Origin: Nitrososphaerota archaeon
GTDB taxonomy: Archaea > Thermoproteota > Nitrososphaeria > Nitrososphaerales > Gagatemarchaeaceae
Reading direction: 5' to 3'
Length of the DNA: 19,445 nt
Assembly (NCBI GenBank): GCA_003135575.1
Contig: PLCG01000002.1
Coordinates: forward strand, 35,387-54,831
Positions within the stretch are counted from its first letter, which is position 1. Every line of letters starts with the position of its first letter. A program made the position numbers and the translations under genes. Below, in pieces: positions 1 through 6,861 of this stretch. The notes under the pieces were generated by a model. The model had not been told where the DNA came from. It ran no database searches and was given only the letters and a program-made list of their open reading frames with translations.

Positions 1-1
1 A

Positions 2-370
2 CCGAGCGTCGGTGAAATAGCCGAGCAGAAAGGGATCAAAACACTCAAGCTCTTTTTTTGACGAGCGGGAGGAAAAAAAAGAAAATTAGGAAAGAATCCG
101 GGGAAGCGAGGCTCATTGCGGCTCTCAATATCCTTGCCCATGTCACCGACCTCGATCCGGTTACGAGGGGAATTACGCTGCTCTCTGGCGGCGAAGGCGT
201 GTTCGGTTCCGAGTCGGGCTATTTGCTGTGGTTCAAGGAGACATTCATTATCCCTCTGCCAAACTCCGAAAAAATACAAGCCCTCAGAGAAAAATAGGCC
301 ATCACACTCGAGAACCATTTTGTTGGCTACTCCAGGGGCTTGCGACTCTAGTCCAGATACTAGGGCTTCA
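2..370 (+). pseudogene. Decayed sugar C-methyltransferase remnant, 5' end outside window
   Basis: No intact ORF is present, but pieces of a SAM-dependent methyltransferase of the NDP-sugar C-methyltransferase type (TylCIII-like) can be read across frames. Frame 2 at about 2-58 gives PSVGEIAEQKGIKTLKLFF, the family's segment after the SAM-binding site. Frame 3 then gives FDERE, and frame 1 from about 85 gives KIRKESGEARLIAALNILAH followed by VTDLDPVTRGITLL, matching the family pattern A-D-L-I-x-A-N-N-V-x-A-H-V-x-D-L. The frame changes fall in a T run (52-59) and an A run (73-80). After about 255 the reading frames drift and a large part of the C-terminal domain is missing; GYSR followed by GLATLVQILG near 330-365 may be its residue. 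Two homopolymer shifts alone could be sequence errors, but the deletion and extra stops argue for true decay. The call rests on remembered family patterns, not an alignment. Confidence 0.55.
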
Positions 371-447
371 TTTATTTCGGTGCCAAGAACCAGCAGACTA
401 CCAGGAGAAAGTCACCAGGTTTGACCGAAACTACCGAGGAAAGCGGC

Positions 448-1632
448 TTGGCTATCGACGTCGTATCCTTCGCGTACGCGGGCAGCGGAACAGAAGCGAG
501 CGGCGGCGACAAGATCTTCGTTGAATTCGCGAAGCGCTGGGCACGCGAAAATACCGTCTCCGTCTTCACTACAAGAGCAGGTCGAGTGCTTTGCCAGAAC
601 AACAATGTGCACCGTGCCCGTTTTATTACAATTCATGTAGGGGAGGAACATGCTACCTCGCTTTTGACGATTCTGAGAAAAACAATCAGAGGGTCGATAA
701 AGGTTCTAAGAACACCTGGATTCGTCTCGAGACCCATAGTCTATTCGAGTTCAGATTTCTGGCCGGACGTCATCCCGGCTCTCATAATAAGAAGAAGCAC
801 GAGAGGGGCGAAGTGGGTCACTGGGCTTTACCTCTTTGCTCCCAACCCGTTTCGCAAGAAGACCGATGCCGATTATCGAGGCAGAAGAGCCAGAGTCACC
901 CTGAGAAACGTCGGCTATTTCTTCTCGCAGAGGATAATCTACGAGGTGGCAAAACGTTCTGCGGATTTTGTTTTAGTGGCAAACGAACTAGATAAGAGGA
1001 ATCTTGTGAAAGATGGATACCCGGCATCAAGAGTGAAACCCATCTATGGGGGCGTTGATTTGGACGCAATCGATCGGGTTCCCTCGCAAGAGACGTCTTA
1101 CGATGGCTGCTTTGTAGGAAGACTGCACCCACAAAAAGGTCCTCTAGAGTTGATTCAAATCTGGAAAAACGTGTGTCGAGTTAGGCCGGATGCATCATTG
1201 GCGCTAATCGGCGAGGGCCCATTGAACACCCAGGTCCGCGCCTCGATAAAAGAGAATGGGCTGGATAAGAACATCAAAATGATGGGTTGGGTGGACGGAG
1301 AAAGGAAGTATAGAATTCTGAAATCAAGCAGAATCTTCCTTCACACGCCGGTCTCAGATACGGGCGGCATGGCCGCCGCAGAGGGGATGGCGTGCGGACT
1401 GCCCGTGGTCGCTTTCGATTTGCCTGGATATCAATACGCCTATCCGCGCGGGATGATCAAGATAAAGACCGGTGACACTATTGCTTTTGCCAAAGCAGTC
1501 ATTGATTTGCTGGACAGTCCCGAGGAGTATCAACGGATAAGGAATGACGCGATTTCTTATTCCAGAGAGTGGGACTGGAATGTGAAGGCTTCTGAAGTCC
1601 TCGAAGACTTCAAAAGAATAGCGAATTCCTGA
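448..1632 (+). CDS. GT4-family glycosyltransferase (GT-B fold)
   Basis: Likely cytoplasmic retaining glycosyltransferase that adds a sugar from an NDP-sugar to a growing glycan. I place the start at TTG 448 (MAIDVVSFAYAG) because GAGGA at 436-440 sits 7 bases upstream and the protein then begins at the first beta strand; TTG 421 would add nine residues. The N-terminal domain has SGGDKIFVEFAKRW. The C-terminal domain has GGVDLDAID, CFVGRLHPQKGPLELI and ALIGEGP, then the donor-site region SDTGGMAAAEGMACGLPVVA. The usual E-X7-E pair is here D-X7-E, with Asp in the first position, so donor use may differ from typical members. Length (394-403 aa) is normal for GT4. It lies downstream of the methyltransferase remnant and is convergent with the SDR, 40 bases away. 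Acceptor and sugar cannot be told from the sequence. Confidence 0.9.
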   Translation: MAIDVVSFAYAGSGTEASGGDKIFVEFAKRWARENTVSVFTTRAGRVLCQNNNVHRARFITIHVGEEHATSLLTILRKTIRGSIKVLRTPGFVSRPIVYSSSDFWPDVIPALIIRRSTRGAKWVTGLYLFAPNPFRKKTDADYRGRRARVTLRNVGYFFSQRIIYEVAKRSADFVLVANELDKRNLVKDGYPASRVKPIYGGVDLDAIDRVPSQETSYDGCFVGRLHPQKGPLELIQIWKNVCRVRPDASLALIGEGPLNTQVRASIKENGLDKNIKMMGWVDGERKYRILKSSRIFLHTPVSDTGGMAAAEGMACGLPVVAFDLPGYQYAYPRGMIKIKTGDTIAFAKAVIDLLDSPEEYQRIRNDAISYSREWDWNVKASEVLEDFKRIANS

Positions 1633-1646
1633 TATCTTATCGACCT

Positions 1647-1666
1647 GCCTAGACTGGATTCTAGGC
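1647..1666. terminator. Perfect hairpin between convergent genes
   Basis: GCCTAGA (1647-1653), loop CTGGAT, TCTAGGC (1660-1666): a perfect 7-bp stem with a 6-base loop. It lies in the 40-base gap between the stop of the plus-strand GT4 and the stop of the minus-strand SDR. Its position fits a bidirectional terminator or 3'-end RNA structure. No long T tract follows, so the terminator role is inferred from location and symmetry only. Confidence 0.4.
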
Positions 1667-1672
1667 GCAATC

Positions 1673-2419
1673 CTAATGCAGATATTCGCCACCATTGACG
1701 TCTAGGCATATTCCGGTAATGTGCCTCGCCGCGGCGCTCGAAAGAAATAAGACGGCGTGGGCGATGTCACGAGGTACCGCATGCCTCTTCAACAAGGTGG
1801 CGCTTCTGTGCCTTTCTCTTATCTTCTCAGGCACTTGCATAAACATACCAGTGTCAGCAGTTAGCGCAGGTGCGATGCAGTTCACCCTTACTTGGGGAGC
1901 ATACTCCATGGCCGCGGCCTTTGTAAATGATAGAATAGCGCCCTTAGAGGCGGCGTAAACCGGATCGTAACTCCCTTTTTCAGCCGAGACGCTAGAAAGA
2001 AAAGTCATCGAGGAGTCAGAATCCATTATTGGCCTCAGCAGCTTCGATATCTTGATGATACTTAGGATATTCACGTCAAATACCCTTCGAATCGCCGGAA
2101 ATTCATGATCACGTAGTGACTTTCCCTCGATGATTCCCTGGCACATTACGAGCGCGCTTAGAGGTTTGAAATCCCTTGAAATCTCCAGACATAGGCCTTC
2201 GATCGATTCGTCGGACTCTAGGTCCACTTTCCAAGCCTTTACGTTTGTACTCGAGTCGTATTCGCGAACCACTTGTGCTGCCAAATGGTTTCTTCCGTGG
2301 TAAGTAAAGCCGACTTTGGCGCCATCCTCTGCGAAAAGGCGGACGCACGCCAGACCAATTCCGCCCGTTCCACCGACGACGACTACTTTCTTAGCGTCGA
2401 ATTCCCCGTGATGGCTCAC
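1673..2419 (-). CDS. Short-chain dehydrogenase/reductase (SDR), intact copy
   Basis: A 248-aa classical SDR, full length for the family, expected to be a soluble NAD(P)-dependent oxidoreductase. Visible elements are the nucleotide-binding GGTGGIG at residues 16-22, FDVN with Asn about 117, SSVS with Ser about 142-143, and the catalytic YAASK with Tyr155 and Lys159. It ends in the common DVNGG segment. The start is GTG 2419, with AGGAA a few bases upstream on the coding strand. The stop codon lies 40 bases from the convergent GT4. Upstream, after a 119-base gap, is a DAO-type oxidoreductase, and beyond it a decayed paralogue of this same SDR. In a glycan locus the likely role is oxidation or reduction of a sugar nucleotide or similar small molecule, but the substrate is unknown; the SDR call itself is firm. 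Confidence 0.9.
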   Translation of the reverse strand: MSHHGEFDAKKVVVVGGTGGIGLACVRLFAEDGAKVGFTYHGRNHLAAQVVREYDSSTNVKAWKVDLESDESIEGLCLEISRDFKPLSALVMCQGIIEGKSLRDHEFPAIRRVFDVNILSIIKISKLLRPIMDSDSSMTFLSSVSAEKGSYDPVYAASKGAILSFTKAAAMEYAPQVRVNCIAPALTADTGMFMQVPEKIRERHRSATLLKRHAVPRDIAHAVLFLSSAAARHITGICLDVNGGEYLH

Positions 2420-2538
2420 CCCATTCCTGCCGCGTTTCTTTGCCTGAATATTTCTTGCCAGAGCGACTCACATTCCACTAGTGATTATTTCGTATTTATG
2501 ACCTCGCCTCTAAGAAAGCATTACGAGATGAACAGCAT
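2420..2538 (-). promoter_or_regulatory. Intergenic spacer with possible TATA element for the SDR
   Basis: This 119-base gap separates the DAO-type gene from the SDR. On the minus strand it contains CATAAATA (2493-2500), an A/T-rich TATA-like element. A start site about 27 bases downstream would leave a leader of roughly 50 bases before GTG 2419. AGGAA lies just ahead of that start. I found no convincing reading frame in the gap. The TATA match is weak. Confidence 0.25.
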
Positions 2539-3630
2539 CTAATGCCTCGGTGCGCCGCCTTCTTCTTGCACTAATTTCGAAATTCTTTTTGCTATAGTGA
2601 CTGCGGTGACAACCTTCCCTGAGAAAATTGACCAGCAGCCGGCTCCCAGTTTCCAGATTACTGAGTGTCTTGCGTCATCGGATTCCGAGCTAGGATCAAT
2701 GACTCGAACTACGACCATTGAACTTATCAGCTCTGAGTTCTCAAGAATTGGCATGTACCTCGTACTTGCTCGAATTATCTGCATCGATTTGGTCTCAAGG
2801 CAAGGGCTGACCGGGTACATTTTTGAAATTCTGTGATCTAGCACCGACTCGGCGGCATGGTACAACAGGGTGAGCCTAGAACCCCCGAATGGCAATATGG
2901 AGCAAAAGTCTCCATCCATGATCGTTAATCCAATGCGTCTGTTTGACGGAAGTCTAATTACTGGTACTTCGACTGTTTCGAAAATGAAATTTCTCTGTTC
3001 TGCTCCGAGCCATTCCGCCAGTTCATTTAGTCTAGAATATGATGCATTCACAACGTAATCGAATTCTTGTTCCGACGTTCCGTCATGTTGCTTCACCTTT
3101 AGCGATTTTTTACCCATTGCAGTTATTCTCGCTCCGACGACGCGACTATCGAGTCGGACGATAATTGAATCAGAGTTGGCAATTCTGCGATTTACGATGC
3201 TACGAAGGCGCACGACATCAAATATCGGTTCAGGAACTCTAATACAAAGAGAGATTCGATCACGCCGAAGAAAACGCGCTGGAGGGAGTGCTTTCGAATA
3301 AGGAAGCGAGAGCTTCCGACAGAATTCTAAATATTCTGAAGCTGAAGTCTTGGATTCCTTCTTAGCCACGCAGTAAAAATTGTCGAAGTCTGAGAGAAGG
3401 GCGCTTCCATACGCCGAGTCAAAATCATTTATGGCCTGCAGACACTCGATGCCAGTTGTGGGACTTCGGGGGTAATGATAGCCAAAGTGAAATCTGTTCT
3501 GATTTCCCAAAGACGCACCCGAAAGAAGCGATGAGTTCGTTTCAAATAATGTCACATTGAACAGGCGGCTGAGTTCAAGAGCGCATGATACTCCAAATAT
3601 TCCCCCGCCGATTATCGCTATTCGTTTCAT
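2539..3630 (-). CDS. FAD-dependent oxidoreductase, DAO family
   Basis: A 363-aa flavoprotein beginning MKRIAIIGGGIFGVSCALEL, a Rossmann FAD-binding segment with GxGxxG at residues 8-13, followed by the strand ending in Glu (LFE) that holds the ribose. NQNRFHFGYHYPRSP follows and resembles the substrate/FAD contact region of D-amino-acid or glycine-oxidase-like enzymes (DAO fold). VNASYS in the middle is the second FAD contact seen in the fold (VNAAG-like). The start is ATG 3630, and its ATG overlaps the TGA of the upstream SDR remnant (ATGA), so the two were once translationally coupled. Together with the SDR it looks like a two-oxidoreductase module modifying a sugar, amino-sugar or amino acid in the glycan pathway. 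The substrate is unknown. Confidence 0.85.
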   Translation of the reverse strand: MKRIAIIGGGIFGVSCALELSRLFNVTLFETNSSLLSGASLGNQNRFHFGYHYPRSPTTGIECLQAINDFDSAYGSALLSDFDNFYCVAKKESKTSASEYLEFCRKLSLPYSKALPPARFLRRDRISLCIRVPEPIFDVVRLRSIVNRRIANSDSIIVRLDSRVVGARITAMGKKSLKVKQHDGTSEQEFDYVVNASYSRLNELAEWLGAEQRNFIFETVEVPVIRLPSNRRIGLTIMDGDFCSILPFGGSRLTLLYHAAESVLDHRISKMYPVSPCLETKSMQIIRASTRYMPILENSELISSMVVVRVIDPSSESDDARHSVIWKLGAGCWSIFSGKVVTAVTIAKRISKLVQEEGGAPRH

Positions 3631-4372
3631 CTGAAATACTCTCCACCATTCACGTCAAGACAAGTAGCCGTCATGTGGCTGTCCGAGTTGCGGCAAAGGA
3701 ACGCCACTGGGTTTGCGATGTCCGTTGGCGAAGCAAGTTTCCTCAGGATATTCCCCTGCGTACTTGTTTCTTTGCACATTTGCCATGACTTCAAACATTC
3801 CCATGGATTTGGTAAGGCAAGGCGCCACGACATTCACCCGGACTCTCGGACCGAATTCTCTGGCGACCGATTTTGCGAATGAGTATCCAGTACCTTCTGA
3901 AGAAGCATACACATGGTCGTGACTCCTCGCGAAGGCGGAAATACTTGACATATACACAATCGAACAACCGTAGACCATCATAGGACGGAATACCTTTGTC
4001 AGCATTGTGGTGCTCAACGTGTTCAATGCGAATATTTCTTCAATCTGAGAAAGGAATGATCAGCTAGCTTCCTTCCCCCAATCTTGGCCCGGACATCACG
4101 ATAGACTGAACGGGTTTGAACTCGGCCATGATTTGATTCAGAAAATTCACCACAGCTTTATCTCCAATGGCATCAAACCGCCATAACCTAGGACGCCTAT
4201 GAGGCAACCTTTAGGAGTATTGACGCTCGCTTGTCTTACGCCTGTGGGGCCGATGTGCGCTCCATTGTTCACAAAAAAATCGACACTCGCGCGCCCAATT
4301 CCGCGTGATTCTCCAATGATCAGAACCTTCTTGCCCCGAAATTCGGGATATCTACCTATCGTCAGCTAAACT
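3627..4372 (-). pseudogene. Decayed second copy of the SDR
   Basis: Pieces in three frames reconstruct a paralogue of the SDR at 1673-2419. From about 4360 down: FRGKKVLIIGESRGIGRA (against KKVVVVGGTGGIGLA), then AEFKPVQSIVMS (against RDFKPLSALVM), then an open piece from 4026 with FRPMM, SSIS, VYASSEG and PRVRVNVVAPCLT, then in another frame LRKLASPTDIANPVAFL and CLDVNGGEYFR up to the TGA at 3627-3629. Several stops and frame changes separate the pieces. The catalytic Lys of YxxxK is changed to Glu (codon at 3895-3897), and the first Gly of the cofactor loop region is altered (GESRGIG). The reading frame therefore cannot give an active enzyme. The terminal TGA still overlaps the ATG of the DAO-type gene. 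The 5' limit near 4372 is approximate; 4373-4421 shows no gene. Confidence 0.85.
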
Positions 4373-4421
4373 CACCCGTTTCTCAATTGAAAACTCTTCC
4401 TTGGGACCATGCCCTTGGGAC

Positions 4422-5609
4422 TTAACGTTTTGAGGCGTAGGTTTCGAGCACTGCCTCGGCGTTCTTTTCACTGAAATGCACCTCCGCGTAAGGCCTGCAA
4501 TTGCGCGTCATCCTTAATAGATCGTCTTTGTTCTTGAGAAGTCTCAATACTTCCGTGGCCATTTCTTCAGATTTTGGTTCGATGAGAACACCGACGGAAG
4601 AATTTAGTTCTTCAGGTATACAACCACGATTTGATCCTATTACTGGAGTCCCACATGACAAGGCTTCTACGATTACGCGTGCGAATCCCTCCTCATATAA
4701 TGAGGGTACAACCACGACGTCAGCGGCACTGTAGTAAGATGGAAGATCCGAATTCAGAACTGGCCCCCTAAAGGCGATGTTCGACGAGTGGACGCTTGCG
4801 CGTTCTACGAGGTTTCTACATGGGCCGTCTCCCGCTACGACAAACTTCAAATTCGTCTCATTTGACAACTTTTTCGCCATGCCCAAGAACTCCGTAATCC
4901 CCTTTATTTCCAGCAGTCGCCCGACAAAGAGCACGACGAAATAATCGGATAGTCCCAAGTTACCCTTGCACTCAACCTTATTCATTGGCCGGAATACTTC
5001 CTGGTCGACCCAATAAGTGAACATCCTCAGTTTTCCGGCTCTCAGTCCCAGCCCTTCCAGCTCCCGCTCGGATTTTCGTGCTGTTGCTAAGACGATATCG
5101 CTTTGAGAGAGAACGATTCGCATCAATCTCGAAAGCATATGCCTGTTCTCGAGGTTGTATATTGCATGAATAGTGGTAACAGACTTCTTCCTAAAGATTC
5201 TGGACAGAAGAATTCCGATTAGCCCCGCGTTAAGGCCTTGAGCATGAATCACATCGACCTGCCTACGAATCCTGAGGAGGTTGAAAAAAGAAAAGAGAAA
5301 GAGTACTGGAGTCAAGTACAGAAACTCTACAAGGAAACTAGATTCAAGGCGGTTGAACAATCCGTAACCTATCCAACCTATTCGGAATATTTCCGTGTGG
5401 TTCATCATCTCGAGAGCTGGCGCTTTCCCTGGTGTGGTTAAAGGCTGATAGGTAACAACGTAAACCTTGTATCCGGTTCGATCAAGATAATCGGTAAGGT
5501 TGTTCAAATGCGTCTCCACGCCTCCTATGTTCGGGCTGAAGAAAGGCGAAAGAATCAAGATTCCTTGTCTAGCTGCCTTTTGAGGGACTGACACCGCTCT
5601 AGGGTTCAA
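4422..5609 (-). CDS. GT4-family glycosyltransferase (PimA/WaaG-like)
   Basis: A 395-aa GT-B glycosyltransferase. The N-terminal acceptor domain shows LSPFFSPNIGGVETHLNNL (residues 20-38), the glycine-rich turn typical of GT4 enzymes. A hydrophobic stretch near 92-113 may bind membrane or lipid acceptor. The C-terminal donor domain shows VVLFVGRLLEIKGI, VVAGDGP and the E-X7-E motif EEGFARVIVEALSCGTPVIG with Glu307 and Glu315, so the donor site looks intact. The start is TTG 5609, whose TTG overlaps the TGA of an upstream remnant ORF (TTGA). A start a few codons later cannot be excluded because the first 14 residues are not part of the fold. Expected to extend a lipid-linked glycan on the cytoplasmic face; the sugar is unknown. 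Confidence 0.92.
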   Translation of the reverse strand: MNPRAVSVPQKAARQGILILSPFFSPNIGGVETHLNNLTDYLDRTGYKVYVVTYQPLTTPGKAPALEMMNHTEIFRIGWIGYGLFNRLESSFLVEFLYLTPVLFLFSFFNLLRIRRQVDVIHAQGLNAGLIGILLSRIFRKKSVTTIHAIYNLENRHMLSRLMRIVLSQSDIVLATARKSERELEGLGLRAGKLRMFTYWVDQEVFRPMNKVECKGNLGLSDYFVVLFVGRLLEIKGITEFLGMAKKLSNETNLKFVVAGDGPCRNLVERASVHSSNIAFRGPVLNSDLPSYYSAADVVVVPSLYEEGFARVIVEALSCGTPVIGSNRGCIPEELNSSVGVLIEPKSEEMATEVLRLLKNKDDLLRMTRNCRPYAEVHFSEKNAEAVLETYASKR

Positions 5610-5806
5610 GCGTTCTCCAGCCGAAGTCCCTCAAATCTGTCAATTCCGATGACAGAAAATTTTGGCCAGGTCACAACGTCTAATTTCTTGACACCCTCTA
5701 GCTCTATCATGAGCGAACAAAGCAGGGTGAATTCGAAGTTGCAATTAAGCTTCTGCATGATTTCCCGACAGCCATGGCCATCCGCACCCAGGGAGAAAAT
5801 GCCCGC
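5606..5806 (-). pseudogene. Truncated C-terminal remnant of an unrecognised gene
   Basis: An open frame of 66 codons with no start codon at its head: an in-frame stop lies at 5807-5809. Its translation looks like a real protein C-terminus: FSLGADGHGCREIMQKL, then FEFTLLCSLMIELEGVKKL, then DVVTWPKFSVIGIDRFEGL. It ends in a TGA that overlaps the TTG start of the GT4 (TTGA), the same coupling seen at the intact junctions of this window, which argues that it was once a translated gene in the same transcript. Upstream the frame is lost, and the plus-strand GT2 begins at 5881, so only the tail survives. I do not recognise the family. The rest of the 5610-5880 interval shows nothing else convincing. 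Confidence 0.45.
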
Positions 5807-5880
5807 CTAGGCCTGAGGTCAGTTATCCCAAAATGTATCGCATCTCTTTCATCACGTCGATATTGAGGCCACAAAGATAA

Positions 5881-6738
5881 ATGGATAACTCGCGCGTGAG
5901 TTCTCAAATGATACCAGGTAAGGCGGTATCCGTGATTGTGACGACCAAGAATTCAGGTCGCACTTTGCGGGATTGCATGCTATCTATCAAAAGCCAAAGT
6001 TTGAAGAATATCGAATCAATTGTCGTCGATAACTACAGCACCGACAGCACGCACGACATTGCTACGACTTTCGCTGACTACTTCTTCTCGAAGGGACCAG
6101 AGCGTTCCGCTCAAAGAAACTTTGGCGCGAGCGTCGCCGAGGGGAAGTACCTGTTGTTCATTGACGCAGACATGATTCTAAGCCCGAGCCTGGCCGAAGA
6201 GTGTGTTACTCTTTGCGACGGTCGAGGCATTGCCGCACTCTACATACCTGAGAAGGTACGCGGCGTGGGACTCTGGGTCAAAGTACGAAACTTTGAGAGG
6301 AGTTTCTATACAGGCACAGTAATCGATGCAGTAAGATTCCTTAAGAGAGAATACTTTGAATCTATCGGCGGATTTGACGAAAGTTTGACTGGCCTAGAGG
6401 ATTGGGATTTTGATAGGCGCGTCAGGAACTCGTTCAAAACCGGAATAGTCAGCTCATACATCGAGCATGATGAGAGCGATTTTTCCCTTGTTGACTATGT
6501 AAGGGGGAAAGAGTACTACAGTTCCTGGTTCGGAGCATATAAGAAAAAGTGGGGGACTCAAGATCCGGAGATTGCAAAGCAATTCGGAATACGGTATCGA
6601 ATCGTTCAAGTTTTTGTTGAGAACGGCCGGTGGAAGAAACTCCTTTCACATCCCGGGCTTGCAGTACTCATGATCTATCTAAGATTTAGAGTAAGTTTGA
6701 TGTACATTGTCAGACTCAGAAGCCCAAGACCACACTGA
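5881..6738 (+). CDS. GT2-family glycosyltransferase
   Basis: A 285-aa inverting GT-A glycosyltransferase starting at ATG 5881. The N-terminal donor domain shows VSVIVTTKNSGRTLRDCMLS, VVDNYSTDST (nucleotide contact) and LLFIDADMIL, with the metal-binding DAD at residues 95-97. The acceptor/base region is GGFDESLTGLEDWDFDRR with Glu173-Asp174. The C-terminus (about 255-280) has a moderately hydrophobic segment with basic residues that may sit at the membrane. It is divergent from the minus-strand GT4 and its remnant leader, and convergent with the radical SAM gene, 123 bases away. It is the only plus-strand gene between 1673 and 16086, so it needs its own promoter; nothing clear was seen upstream. 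Confidence 0.9.
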   Translation: MDNSRVSSQMIPGKAVSVIVTTKNSGRTLRDCMLSIKSQSLKNIESIVVDNYSTDSTHDIATTFADYFFSKGPERSAQRNFGASVAEGKYLLFIDADMILSPSLAEECVTLCDGRGIAALYIPEKVRGVGLWVKVRNFERSFYTGTVIDAVRFLKREYFESIGGFDESLTGLEDWDFDRRVRNSFKTGIVSSYIEHDESDFSLVDYVRGKEYYSSWFGAYKKKWGTQDPEIAKQFGIRYRIVQVFVENGRWKKLLSHPGLAVLMIYLRFRVSLMYIVRLRSPRPH

Positions 6739-6807
6739 TATGCAAATATCCGGGAATTACAGCTAAGTTGATGATCCATGGCGTCCATATGCCTCTAGCC
6801 AATTGAG

Positions 6808-6822
6808 AGGCTTACCAAGCCT
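6808..6822. terminator. Short perfect hairpin between convergent genes
   Basis: AGGCTT (6808-6813), loop ACC, AAGCCT (6817-6822): a perfect 6-bp stem with a 3-base loop. It lies in the 123-base gap between the stops of the plus-strand GT2 (6738) and the minus-strand radical SAM gene (6862). By position it may mark 3' ends on one or both strands. Nothing else was recognised in this gap. Confidence 0.3.
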
Positions 6823-6861
6823 GCGTCCTCGACGCCTTGTTTATTCCGGTGATGCCTAGTC

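Noticed and set aside
58..297. TTG-started 79-codon gene
   Set aside because: Better read as one frame of the broken methyltransferase: its family-like sequence begins upstream of the TTG in another frame.
1695..1958. Plus-strand open frame with Met/Ala-rich translation
   Set aside because: Antisense to the SDR with all catalytic motifs; no ribosome-binding site or family signal.
5238..5441. Plus-strand frame with charged, plausible-looking start
   Set aside because: Lies entirely antisense to the GT4 at 4422-5609, which has intact motifs.
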